DNA from: Actinomycetes bacterium
GTDB taxonomy: Bacteria > Actinomycetota > Acidimicrobiia > Acidimicrobiales > Bog-793
DNA length: 34,638 nucleotides
Direction of reading: 5' to 3'
NCBI GenBank assembly: GCA_021794645.1
Contig: JAJYQK010000192.1
Coordinates: forward strand, 1-34,638
Part shown: piece by piece, positions 1-7,350 of the stretch
How positions within the stretch are numbered: the first letter of the stretch is position 1
Layout of the letters: each line of letters opens with the position of its first letter
Position numbers and translations under genes: made by a program
Notes under the pieces: model-generated
What the model saw: the letters and a program-made list of their open reading frames with translations, nothing else
Told to the model about the DNA's origin: nothing
The model's database searches: none

Positions 1-1
1 C

Positions 2-544
2 TTTTCCAGCTTCCTTCTCGCAGCCCTCTTCCTCTCCCTCGGGGTCGCCGGAGTGGGCCCGTTCTCCTCGCCGGCCTCGCTCAGCACCTCCGAACGGGTC
101 CAGATCATGCTGGCCGAGGCGTCCGTCCTCGGTAGCTCGGGCAAGGTCGGGCTCGCCCTCTCCACTTACGACAAGGTCCTGGCTCTCCGTCCCCACCAGC
201 CGCAGGCCCTCGCCGACGGCGGCTGGCTGAGCCGGCTCGCCGGCCTCTCGGACCACGATCCGGCCCTCGTCCGCCAAGGCGACGCCGAGATCGAGGCGGC
301 CGTCCGCCTCGCTCCCGGCTCGGCGACCGCCCGGGCCTACGACGGGGTCATGCTCTATGCCGACAGGAGGGAGGCCCAAGCTGCCGTCAGAGAGTTCGAC
401 GCCCTCCTCCTCGACCGGCCGTCCCGGGCCCTCCTCTGGAGCGTCCACGACGAGGCGGCGGCGTCCTACAAGGCGGCCGGCCAGCCCCTCCCGCCTGCTT
501 TCGCCCGCGCCCGGCCACCGGCGGGCGGGGCCGCCAAGTCCTAG
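2..544 (+). CDS. TPR-repeat membrane protein, C-terminal part (5' end outside window)
   Basis: The reading frame is open from the first bases, so the gene starts upstream. The first ~18 visible codons encode a hydrophobic stretch (FSSFLLAALFLSLGVAGVG), a likely membrane helix, and the rest is a soluble helical domain of about 160 residues. The pattern of Ala/Leu-rich helices (LSTYDKVLALRPHQPQALAD, then IEAAVRLAPGSATARAYDG) matches tetratricopeptide repeats. A membrane helix followed by TPRs resembles the C-terminal half of CcmH/CycH-type cytochrome c biogenesis factors, but no family-defining residue is visible, so that is only a suggestion. It ends convergently with the cysteine desulfurase gene; the two stop codons share one CTAG. 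Confidence 0.7.
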   Translation, partial: FSSFLLAALFLSLGVAGVGPFSSPASLSTSERVQIMLAEASVLGSSGKVGLALSTYDKVLALRPHQPQALADGGWLSRLAGLSDHDPALVRQGDAEIEAAVRLAPGSATARAYDGVMLYADRREAQAAVREFDALLLDRPSRALLWSVHDEAAASYKAAGQPLPPAFARARPPAGGAAKS

Positions 545-1689
545 CGCGATCCGGCCCGCCCGAGCGCCCGCAGCTCGGAGACGACGGCCTCGAAGGCGGC
601 GGCGAAGGCCATGACGTCCTCGGCCGTGCTGCTCCAGCCGAGCGAGGCCCTCACCGAGGAGGCCGGCTCGGCTCCGATCGCCTCCAGCACGGGGGAGGGC
701 TCGAGGGACTCAGACGAGCAGGCAGAGCCGGAGTGGACGGCGACCCCCGCCCTGTCGAGGCCGAGCAGCACTGCCTCCCCGAAGACGCCGGCAACCGAGA
801 GGCAGGCGATGTGGGGGAGGCGGCGGTCGGCCTGGGCCGGGCCGAGCAGTTCGACGCCCTCGACCCTCACCGCCCGGGCCACCAGCTCGGCCGTGAGCGC
901 CGCCGTCCGGGCCGCCTCCTCGGAGAGGGCGGCGGCCGCCTCCTCGGCGGCCGCACCGAAGCCGACGATCCCGAGGAGGTCCTCCGCCCCGGCCCGCCGC
1001 CCCCTCTCCTCGGCCCCCCCGAGGAGGAGGGGCCGCAGGCGGGTCCGGGGGCCAAGGACGAGGGCCCCCACGCCGGGCGGGCCCCCCATCTTGTGGGCCG
1101 AGAGGCTCGTGTAGTCAGCTCCTGGCGGGACCGCCTCCTCGAGGTGGCCGAAGGAGGCTGCCGCATCGACGTGCAGGGGGACGCCCGCTCGGGTGCAGAG
1201 CTCTGCCACCTCCTCGACCGGCTGCACCGTGCCGATCTCGTGGTTGGCGGCCTGGCAGTTGACGAGTCCTATCTCCTCCCCGCCGGCGAGCAGCCGGTCG
1301 AGCACCGCCAGGTCGACGGTGCCGGCGCCGTCGACGGGCAGCTCGAGGAGGCTGCCGTGGCGCTCGCAGGCGAGCCGGATGGCCGAGTGCTCGACCCGGG
1401 CGCAGAGGGCACCAGCCCGCCCGGCCGAGAGGGCAGAGGAGATGGCGGTGTTGGCCGCCTCGGTGCCACCGGCCGTGAAGACCACCCGGCGGGGCGGCAC
1501 GCCGGCGAGGGCGGCCACCTGCTCGCGAGCCTCCTCGATCGCCTGGCGGACCTGGCGGCCCTCCTGGTGGACCCGCCCGGGGTCCCCGGCGCCCCCTGGG
1601 CTCGCCATCTCCTCGAGGCAGCGGGCCATGGCGGCGCGGGCCGCCGGGCGCAGGGGCGTGGTCGAGGCGTGGTCGAGGTAGTGGCGCAC
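541..1689 (-). CDS. Cysteine desulfurase (NifS/IscS family)
   Basis: A PLP enzyme that takes sulfur from L-cysteine as a persulfide for Fe-S cluster or thio-cofactor assembly. The 382-aa protein has the N-terminal family signature YLDHASTTP, the HVDAAASFGH segment with the PLP-contacting Asp175, the PLP lysine K200 in SLSAHKMGGPPG, and the catalytic Cys324 in HSGSACSS. The short cysteine loop without a long insertion resembles the NifS/IscS group more than SufS. The GTG start lies 8 nt after the stop of the SufR-like regulator and directly follows GGGAG, so the two are probably translated from one mRNA. Regulation by the Fe-S-sensing neighbour is likely. No scaffold gene (IscU/SufU) lies next to it, so the final acceptor is unknown. 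Confidence 0.93.
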   Translation of the reverse strand: MRHYLDHASTTPLRPAARAAMARCLEEMASPGGAGDPGRVHQEGRQVRQAIEEAREQVAALAGVPPRRVVFTAGGTEAANTAISSALSAGRAGALCARVEHSAIRLACERHGSLLELPVDGAGTVDLAVLDRLLAGGEEIGLVNCQAANHEIGTVQPVEEVAELCTRAGVPLHVDAAASFGHLEEAVPPGADYTSLSAHKMGGPPGVGALVLGPRTRLRPLLLGGAEERGRRAGAEDLLGIVGFGAAAEEAAAALSEEAARTAALTAELVARAVRVEGVELLGPAQADRRLPHIACLSVAGVFGEAVLLGLDRAGVAVHSGSACSSESLEPSPVLEAIGAEPASSVRASLGWSSTAEDVMAFAAAFEAVVSELRALGRAGSR

Positions 1690-1697
1690 CTCCCGGC

Positions 1698-2420
1698 TCA
1701 GCCGGTGAAGGTGGCGCAGACCTCGTCGCCCCGCGCCCGCGAGGAGAGCTGCACCTCGACGGTGCTGCCGCAGAGGACCGAGACGAGGCCCTCGACGAGC
1801 CCGCGGTCGGCGGCACAGAGCACCGGGTGCTCGAGGGCGGCGTTGCCGAAGGGGCAGTGCCCGCGGACGACACCCGCCTGCTGGTCGGCCTCGCTGGCGT
1901 GGGCGGCGAAGCCGTGGGCCGTCAGAGCGTCGGCGACCGCCTGCATGGCCGTGCGGACAGAGCGGGGGGCCTCTCCCGGCGACATCTGCGACCCGAGCGT
2001 CCGTCCGTACTCGGCTCCGACCTCGTAGGCGACGCGCTCGGCGGCGGCCGGCTCCACGAGGGGGAGGAGGCGGGCGAGCAGCAGCACGAGGAGGTCGTCC
2101 CGCTGGGCGGGGATGGGCGAGGCGGCGCCGGCGGGCAAGCGGTAGCGCTTGGAGGGGCGTCCTACGGCGGCCCCGCCGTGGTTGAGGTAGACCTCGAGAT
2201 AACCGCCGGCCGCCAGCTTGTCGAGATGGTGTCGGGCGACGTTGGGGTGGAGGGCGAAGCGCTCGGCGACCTGGCTTGCGGTCGATCCCTCCGTCTCGCG
2301 CACATAGAGGTAGATCCCGCGGCGCGTGGCGTCCCCGAAGGCGGCGGTGATGGCGGCGACGGCGGCCGAGAAGTTGCCCTCGTCGCCGAGGGCCCTCTCG
2401 GATTCCTGCCCGCTCACCAC
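1698..2420 (-). CDS. SufR-like Fe-S-sensing HTH transcriptional regulator
   Basis: The N-terminal winged helix (ASQVAERFALHPNVARHHLDKL, followed by the basic wing GRPSKRYRL) is typical of the ArsR/SufR type. The C-terminal part carries four cysteines: numbered from the longest possible start at 2456 they are C201, C214, C229 and C247, i.e. C-X12-C-X14-C-X17-C. SufR proteins bind a [4Fe-4S] cluster through a C-X12-C pair plus further cysteines, and repress Fe-S assembly genes; this one sits directly before a cysteine desulfurase. I place the start at the GTG at 2420, because a -10-like TACGAT lies exactly 7 nt before it (leaderless) and no ribosome site precedes the longer GTG at 2456. Divergent from mrp. 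Confidence 0.82.
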   Translation of the reverse strand: MVSGQESERALGDEGNFSAAVAAITAAFGDATRRGIYLYVRETEGSTASQVAERFALHPNVARHHLDKLAAGGYLEVYLNHGGAAVGRPSKRYRLPAGAASPIPAQRDDLLVLLLARLLPLVEPAAAERVAYEVGAEYGRTLGSQMSPGEAPRSVRTAMQAVADALTAHGFAAHASEADQQAGVVRGHCPFGNAALEHPVLCAADRGLVEGLVSVLCGSTVEVQLSSRARGDEVCATFTG

Positions 2421-2424
2421 GCCC

Positions 2425-2435
2425 GTTATCGTAAC
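2425..2435. promoter_or_regulatory. Overlapping divergent -10 elements (sufR-like / mrp)
   Basis: GTTATCGTAAC has inverted GTTA/TAAC arms around TCG. Read on plus it contains TATCGT (2427-2432), a TAnnnT -10 that would start the mrp transcript near 2439. Read on minus it contains TACGAT (2433-2428), 7 nt before the regulator's GTG at 2420. Both promoters would share the same 11 bp, so one bound protein could control both. No good -35 is visible for either. Confidence 0.45.
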
Positions 2436-2479
2436 CGCGGCACCCTCTTTTCCCACTTGGTGCCAGGACAGAAGGTCAC

Positions 2480-3682
2480 GTGAGCATCTTCCGGGCAGGC
2501 CAGGACAGCGAGAGGTCGGCCGAGGTGGAACAGTTGGTGGCTGCCACCATCGACCCCCGGCTCTTCCACCCGCTCGGCGAGCTCGGGATGCTCCGCCACG
2601 TCGAGGTGAGGCGCCGCCTCACGGTGGTCACCCTGGCCGTCCCCCGCGGCCACCCCGACGCCGAGGCGGTCCGCCAGGCGGTCCGCCAGGCAGTGGAGGC
2701 GGCTGGGGCGCCCCCGGCCGAGGTCGAGCTCACCGTCATGAGCGGCGAGGAGGAGCTCGCCTTGCAGGCCCGCCTGCACGAGCTGGGCCAGAACGGCCCG
2801 GCCCGCTCGCCGCTCGGGAGCGAGCGGGCCCCGGGCACGACGAGCTCGGGGCAGCACGGGAGCGCCGGCCCGACGCCCCGAGAGAACCCCTTTGCCGCCA
2901 AGGGCTCCCGCACGCGGGTGCTCGCCATCGGCTCGGGCAAAGGCGGGGTCGGCAAGTCGAGCGTCACGGTCAACCTGGCCGTCTCCCTCGCCCGACAGGG
3001 CCACAGCGTCGCCCTGCTTGACGCCGACGTCTACGGCTTCTCCGTGCCCTCCATGCTCGGCATCACCGAGGCGCCGACCGTCGTGGGTGAGCTCCTGCTA
3101 CCCCCTGTCGCCTTCGGGGTCCGGGTCATCTCGATGGGCTTTTTCGTCTCCGAGGACAAGGCGGTCATCTGGCGGGGGCCGATGCTCCACAAGGCTCTCG
3201 AGCAGTTCCTCGTCGACGTCCACTGGGGCGGCCCCGACTTCCTGCTCATCGACCTCCCACCCGGCACGGGCGATGTCGCCCTCTCGATCGCCCAATTCGT
3301 GCCCGGAGCCGAGCTCTACGTGGTGACCACGCCCCAGCCCGCCGCCGAGCGGGTCGCCCAGCGGGCCGCCGTCCTGGCGAGGGAGCTCCGCCTGCCGCTG
3401 CGGGGCGTCATTGAGAACATGTCCTATTTCGCCGACGAGACCGGCAAGCGCCACGAGCTCTTCGGCTCGGGTGGCGGCGAGTCCCTCGCCCGGGCGCTCG
3501 GCGTCGGCCTCCTCGCCCAGCTGCCGCTCGTGCCCGCCCTGCGGGAAGGAGGCGACGTCGGCAGCCCGATCGTCGAGAGCGAGCCCGAGAGCGAGATCGG
3601 GCGGGCCTTTGCCGACCTCGCCAACCGCATCGTCGAGCTCGGGCCCTCTCGCGTCTACCGCAGCGAGCTGTCGGTCCGCTGA
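2480..3682 (+). CDS. mrp: Mrp/ApbC-family P-loop ATPase, Fe-S cluster carrier
   Basis: A cytosolic dimeric ATPase that transfers Fe-S clusters to apo-proteins. The 400-aa protein has an N-terminal MIP18/DUF59 domain (residues ~13-90), a Pro/Ser/Gly-rich linker, then the Mrp ATPase domain with the deviant Walker A GSGKGGVGKS (151-160), a DADVYGFSVPSMLG segment and DFLLIDLPPGTGD. The CxxC that in many Mrp/ApbC proteins follows the ENMS motif is absent (ENMSYFADETGKRHELFG). The GTG start has GAAGG 4 nt upstream. It is divergent from the SufR-like gene, which ties it to Fe-S homeostasis. Confidence 0.92.
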   Translation: MSIFRAGQDSERSAEVEQLVAATIDPRLFHPLGELGMLRHVEVRRRLTVVTLAVPRGHPDAEAVRQAVRQAVEAAGAPPAEVELTVMSGEEELALQARLHELGQNGPARSPLGSERAPGTTSSGQHGSAGPTPRENPFAAKGSRTRVLAIGSGKGGVGKSSVTVNLAVSLARQGHSVALLDADVYGFSVPSMLGITEAPTVVGELLLPPVAFGVRVISMGFFVSEDKAVIWRGPMLHKALEQFLVDVHWGGPDFLLIDLPPGTGDVALSIAQFVPGAELYVVTTPQPAAERVAQRAAVLARELRLPLRGVIENMSYFADETGKRHELFGSGGGESLARALGVGLLAQLPLVPALREGGDVGSPIVESEPESEIGRAFADLANRIVELGPSRVYRSELSVR

Positions 3683-3714
3683 GGCGCCGCCCGGGCGCCG
3701 CGACAACCCGGGCG

Positions 3715-3720
3715 TATCCT
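3715..3720 (+). promoter_or_regulatory. -10 box of a leaderless promoter (dgt)
   Basis: TATCCT matches the actinobacterial TAnnnT -10, and the GTG start of the next gene begins exactly 7 nt downstream with no Shine-Dalgarno between. This predicts transcription starting at the G of the start codon (3728). No clear -35 is visible. Confidence 0.5.
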
Positions 3721-3727
3721 GCAAGCC

Positions 3728-4864
3728 GTGGCGGTTGTGACCGGTAGGAGCGAGCGGGCCGAGCGGTGGGCCGGGACGATGGCGGGTCACCCGGGCCGCC
3801 CGAGCGGCCGGCCCGTCCGCAGGGCCCACGGCGAGGCCGTGGCCCTTGAGGGCGAGTTCCCCCTCTTCGACCGGGAGGCCCGCGAAGGCCTCGAGGACGA
3901 GGTGCTCGCCCCCGGCGCCACCCACGCCCGCGGCGGGGGCGCCCGGCGGCGGGAGGAGGAGCCGGACCCCTGGCGCACCTGCTTCGAGCGGGACAGAGAC
4001 CGCATCCTGCACTCGACTGCCTTCCGGCGGCTCGCCGGCAAGACGCAGGTCTTCGTCTTCCCCGCCGACCACCAGCGCACCCGCCTCACCCACGCCCTCG
4101 AGGTCGCCCAGGTGGCCGGTGCCATCGCCCGTAGCCTGCGCCTCAACGTCGCCCTCGCCGAGGCGATCGCCCTCGGGCACGACTGCGGGCACGGGCCGGG
4201 CGGCCATGCGAGCGAGGACGCCCTCTCGCCCTTCCTCGAGGGCGGCTTCGACCACGCCGTCTGGGGCGCCGAGGTGACGACGGCCGGCCTCAACCTCTGC
4301 GCCGAGACGATCGACGGGATCGCCAACCACTCCTGGTCGCGGCCCGCCCCCGCCACGCCCGAGGGCGAGGTCGTCTCCCTCGCCGACCGGATCGCCTACA
4401 CCGCTCACGACCTCGAGGACGCCGCCCGGGCCGGCCTCGTCGACCGGGGCGAGCTGCCCGCCCTCGTCCGGCAGCGCTGCGGCACGAGCCGCTCGAGCCA
4501 GCTCGACGCCTTCATCTCCGACGTCGTGAGCACGAGCGCGGCGGCCGGCATCATCGCCATGAGCGAGGAGATGGGCGAGGCGCTCGAGGCGCTCCGACGC
4601 TTCGACTACGAGCGCATCTACCTGCGGGAGGCCTCCTTGGAGCAGTCGGCCCGGGTGATCGAGCTCTTGCGGGGACTGGTCGAGCACTACGCCGCCAACC
4701 CCGGCCTCGTCCCGGGTCGCCCCGACGAGGCGGGCGACTCGCTCGACGACCCGCTGCAAGAGGCGGTCGCCTACGTCGCCGGCATGACGGACCGCTTCGC
4801 CTTCGCACAGGCGGTCACCCTCCTCGACTGGCCGGCCGAGCGGCTGCCGCGGGGGGCCGCCTGA
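3728..4864 (+). CDS. dgt: dGTPase-like deoxynucleoside triphosphate triphosphohydrolase (HD domain)
   Basis: Hydrolyses dNTPs to the nucleoside plus triphosphate. The 378-aa protein shows the family signature from residue ~94 (LHSTAFRRLAGKTQVF), the metal-binding HD residues H122 (RLTHALEV) and H151-D152 (GHDCGHGPGGH), and the downstream Asp of SLADRIAYTAHDLED. The N-terminal ~80 residues are Arg/Gly-rich and low in complexity, as in actinobacterial dGTPase-like proteins. The start is the GTG placed 7 nt after a TATCCT box, read here as leaderless. Actual nucleotide preference cannot be told from sequence; the DUF3107 gene follows after 50 bp. Confidence 0.9.
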   Translation: MAVVTGRSERAERWAGTMAGHPGRPSGRPVRRAHGEAVALEGEFPLFDREAREGLEDEVLAPGATHARGGGARRREEEPDPWRTCFERDRDRILHSTAFRRLAGKTQVFVFPADHQRTRLTHALEVAQVAGAIARSLRLNVALAEAIALGHDCGHGPGGHASEDALSPFLEGGFDHAVWGAEVTTAGLNLCAETIDGIANHSWSRPAPATPEGEVVSLADRIAYTAHDLEDAARAGLVDRGELPALVRQRCGTSRSSQLDAFISDVVSTSAAAGIIAMSEEMGEALEALRRFDYERIYLREASLEQSARVIELLRGLVEHYAANPGLVPGRPDEAGDSLDDPLQEAVAYVAGMTDRFAFAQAVTLLDWPAERLPRGAA

Positions 4865-4869
4865 CCCCT

Positions 4870-4907
4870 TACGATGTCGCGGCTGGCAAGCGCCATGTGC
4901 AAAGGAG
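4870..4907 (+). promoter_or_regulatory. -10 box and ribosome site for the DUF3107 gene
   Basis: TACGAT at 4870-4875 is a TAnnnT -10, giving a start near 4882. AAAGGAG at 4901-4907 is a strong ribosome site 7 nt before the GTG at 4915. This decides the start: the in-frame GTG at 4897 lies upstream of the ribosome site and is not used. Confidence 0.55.
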
Positions 4908-4914
4908 CAGCTGC

Positions 4915-5151
4915 GTGGACGTTCGTATCGGGATCATCCAGACGGCAAAGGAGCTCGACATCGAGCTCGCCGAGGGGACGGATCGTGACCAGCTGATCTC
5001 CGACGTCGAAAAGGCGCTCTCGGACACCGAGGGGATCCTCTGGCTCACCGACAAACGGGGCCGCCGCGTGGCCGTCCCGACGGCCCGCATCGCCTACGTC
5101 GAGGTCGGGGCGCAGGCCGAGGAGCGGCGGGTCGGCTTCGGCGCCCCGTAG
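4915..5151 (+). CDS. DUF3107 family protein (actinobacterial, TB9.4-like)
   Basis: A 78-aa protein starting VDVRIGIIQTAKELDIEL and containing EKALSDTEGILWLTDKRGRR and IAYVEVG. This matches the small DUF3107 family that is nearly confined to Actinobacteria (Rv3208A in M. tuberculosis). The function is unknown. The residues predict a compact alpha/beta fold with a basic turn (DKRGRRVAVP). It has its own promoter and ribosome site, and is followed after 34 bp by the first ArsA/Get3-like ATPase. In M. tuberculosis Rv3208A lies near moeZ; in this window a ThiF/rhodanese gene is present but 26 kb away. Confidence 0.88.
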   Translation: MDVRIGIIQTAKELDIELAEGTDRDQLISDVEKALSDTEGILWLTDKRGRRVAVPTARIAYVEVGAQAEERRVGFGAP

Positions 5152-5185
5152 CGGGCTCGGAGCCAGCGGTGACTGCGAGCAGCCG

Positions 5186-6136
5186 ATGACAGATCTGCTC
5201 TCGCGCCAGCTCCTCTTTGTCACCGGCAAGGGCGGCGTCGGCAAGACGACGGTGGCCGCCGCCCTCGGGTTGCTCGCCGCCGAGCAGGGCAAGCGCACCC
5301 TCGTCTGCGAGGTGGAGCCGAAAGGTGACCTGTCGGCCGCCTACGAGTGCGGCCCCACCCCTTTCAAGGGGAGGGAGGTGAGCGAGCGGCTCACGGCCAT
5401 GTCGATGGACACCGAGGCCTCGCTCCGCGAGTATCTCCGCCTCATCGCCCGCGTCCCGGTCGTCGGCCGCATCGGCCCCGTCGCCACCGCCTTCGACTTC
5501 GTGGCGACGGCCGCCCCGGGCATCCGGGAGATCCTCACGGTCGGCAAGCTCTGCTACGAGGTCCGCGAGCGCCACTACGACCTCGTCGTCGTGGACGCCT
5601 CCGCCACCGGCCAGGTGATCGGCCAGCTGGCGGCGCCGAGCGGCATCAACGAGCTCGTCCGCGTCGGCCTCGTCCGCTCCCAGACCGAGTGGATGCTCGA
5701 GATCCTCGCCGACCCGGCGCGGACCGGGGCGGTCATAGTCACCACGCCAGAGGAGATGCCCGTCTCCGAGGCGGTCGACCTGGCCGGGCGGCTCGGTCGG
5801 GAGACAGCCGTCAACCTCGCCTGCGTCGTCGCCAACCGCGTGCTGCCCGAGCTCTTCGGCAACCGGGAGGAGGAGGTCTTCGAGAAGCTCGCCGGCAGGA
5901 GCCAGGCCGCCCTCATGGCCGAGCAGATCGGGGCGAGCCAGCGGGCCGTCTCATCGGTCTTCGGGGCGGCCCGCCTGGCCGTCACCATCCGGCGCGACGG
6001 CGCCGGCCACCTCGAGCGGCTCCGGGCCGGCATCGGTGAGGAGGTCCCCCTCCTCTACCTCCCCTACCTCTTCGGCCGGGCCTACGGGCTGCGGGCCATT
6101 CGCCAGGTGGCCGAGAGGCTGGGCGAGGAGCTGTGA
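5186..6136 (+). CDS. ArsA/Get3-like ATPase, BagA-type subunit
   Basis: A 316-aa member of the SIMIBI ATPases, annotated in many genomes as anion-transporting ATPase. Walker A is GKGGVGKTT at residues 14-22 with the intermonomer signature lysine K15; DLVVVDASATGQ is the Walker B region, and switch-like CEVEPKGDLSAAY follows strand 2. No ArsA metal-binding cysteine triad is evident and the protein is half-length, so arsenite transport is unlikely. A tandem pair of such ATPases is the BagA/BagB (Rv3679-Rv3680) arrangement, whose crystal structures resemble Get3 and whose loss affects glycerol use and electrophile resistance. It overlaps the next gene by GTGA (6133-6136), suggesting coupled translation into a heterodimer. 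Confidence 0.87.
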   Translation: MTDLLSRQLLFVTGKGGVGKTTVAAALGLLAAEQGKRTLVCEVEPKGDLSAAYECGPTPFKGREVSERLTAMSMDTEASLREYLRLIARVPVVGRIGPVATAFDFVATAAPGIREILTVGKLCYEVRERHYDLVVVDASATGQVIGQLAAPSGINELVRVGLVRSQTEWMLEILADPARTGAVIVTTPEEMPVSEAVDLAGRLGRETAVNLACVVANRVLPELFGNREEEVFEKLAGRSQAALMAEQIGASQRAVSSVFGAARLAVTIRRDGAGHLERLRAGIGEEVPLLYLPYLFGRAYGLRAIRQVAERLGEEL

Positions 6137-7350
6137 GCCTCGCCTCGGCCAGCCCGGCCGATCCCGCAGCCCTCGAGCAGCTCGTCGCCGCCAAGGAGGT
6201 CATCGTCGCCTGCGGCTCGGGCGGCGTCGGCAAGACCACGGTGGCCGCCGCCCTCGGGGCCGCCGTCGCCGCCCGGCTCGGGGGGCGGGTGCTCGTGCTC
6301 ACCGTCGACCCGGCCAAGCGACTGGCGGACGCCCTCGGGCTGGGCGGGATCGGCAACGAGGCCACGAGGATCCCGCCGGCCGCCTTCGAGGCAGCCGGGG
6401 TGAAGCCGAAAGGCGAGCTCTATGCCGCCATGCTCGACATGTCGGAGTCCTGGGACGCCCTTGTCCGGCGGCATGCCCCAGACGACAGGACGGCTCGGCA
6501 GATCCTCAACAACCCTCTCTACAAGAACATCAGCCGGCGCTTCTCCCAGGGTCAGGACTACATCGCCATGGAGCGCCTCTACGAGCTGCACGAGGAGGGC
6601 TCCTATGACCTGCTCGTCGTGGACACGCCCCCCTCCCGCAACGCCCTCGACCTCCTCGACGCCCCCAGTCGGATGCAGGACTTCTTCTCCTCCCGCCTCT
6701 TGCAGTGGCTGACCGTCCCCTACCGCTCCCGCCTGATCAACATGGCCTCCCGGCCCTTCTACCAGGTGGCCGACCGGGTGCTCGGGAGCCAGCTGCTGCA
6801 GGACCTGGCCGACTTCTTCATCCTCTTCCAGACGATGCGGGAGGGCTTCGTGGCCCGGGCGGCCGCAGTCGACCGCCTCCTGCACGACCTGCGCACCACC
6901 TTCCTCCTCGTCACCACCTTGGAGGCGGTGCCGGGGCGGGAGGCGCTCGAGATGAAGGCGGCGCTCGCCGAGCGGCGGCTCCATCTTGGCCTTCTCGTCT
7001 GCAACCGGGTGCTGCCGGCCGCCCTCACCGACCCGGACTCCCAAGAGGCCGCCGAGGCCCTCTCAGCCGGGGCGGGCGACCTCGCCCGCCTGCTCGCCTC
7101 CGGCGCCGGGGGAGGGCCCGAGCCCGACGTCACCGCCCGCGTCATCGAGGAGGTGGCAGCCAGCTTCTCGAACTTCCGGCAGGTGGCGACGCGCGAGTCC
7201 GAGCTCGCCCGTGAGCTCTCGAGCCTGCACGGCGTCACGGCCACCGTCCCCTACCAGCCGGGACACGTGGCCGACCTGGCCGGCCTCTTGCAGGTGGGAG
7301 CGACCATCTGGGGCGAGCAGCCGAAGCCGGGCCGGAGGCGCAAGGCGTGA
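6133..7350 (+). CDS. ArsA/Get3-like ATPase, BagB-type subunit
   Basis: A 405-aa paralogue of the preceding ATPase. Its P-loop reads CGSGGVGKTT (residues 27-36): the catalytic K34 is kept, but the deviant Walker A signature lysine is replaced by Ser29. LTVDPAKRLADALG is switch I-like and DLLVVDTPPSRNALDLL is the Walker B/switch II region. The middle (residues ~165-260, SRMQDFFSSRLLQWLTVPYRSRL onward) is a helical insertion rich in hydrophobic and Arg residues, the region that binds client helices in Get3. The start is the GTG overlapping the upstream TGA; its own stop overlaps the PHP gene by GTGA. A function in membrane-protein or redox chaperoning is inferred. Confidence 0.87.
   Translation: MSLASASPADPAALEQLVAAKEVIVACGSGGVGKTTVAAALGAAVAARLGGRVLVLTVDPAKRLADALGLGGIGNEATRIPPAAFEAAGVKPKGELYAAMLDMSESWDALVRRHAPDDRTARQILNNPLYKNISRRFSQGQDYIAMERLYELHEEGSYDLLVVDTPPSRNALDLLDAPSRMQDFFSSRLLQWLTVPYRSRLINMASRPFYQVADRVLGSQLLQDLADFFILFQTMREGFVARAAAVDRLLHDLRTTFLLVTTLEAVPGREALEMKAALAERRLHLGLLVCNRVLPAALTDPDSQEAAEALSAGAGDLARLLASGAGGGPEPDVTARVIEEVAASFSNFRQVATRESELARELSSLHGVTATVPYQPGHVADLAGLLQVGATIWGEQPKPGRRRKA

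Noticed and set aside
733-2028. 431-aa open frame on plus
   Set aside because: Antisense to the cysteine desulfurase and SufR-like regulator, both supported by motifs.
3098-4759. 553-aa open frame on minus across mrp and dgt
   Set aside because: Spans two well-supported plus genes and encodes low-complexity Gly/Glu/Arg sequence, a typical GC shadow.
5186-7350. Arsenite efflux ATPase (ArsA)
   Set aside because: Two half-length ATPases without the metal-binding cysteines and without ArsB or ArsR nearby fit the Get3-like BagA/BagB pair better.
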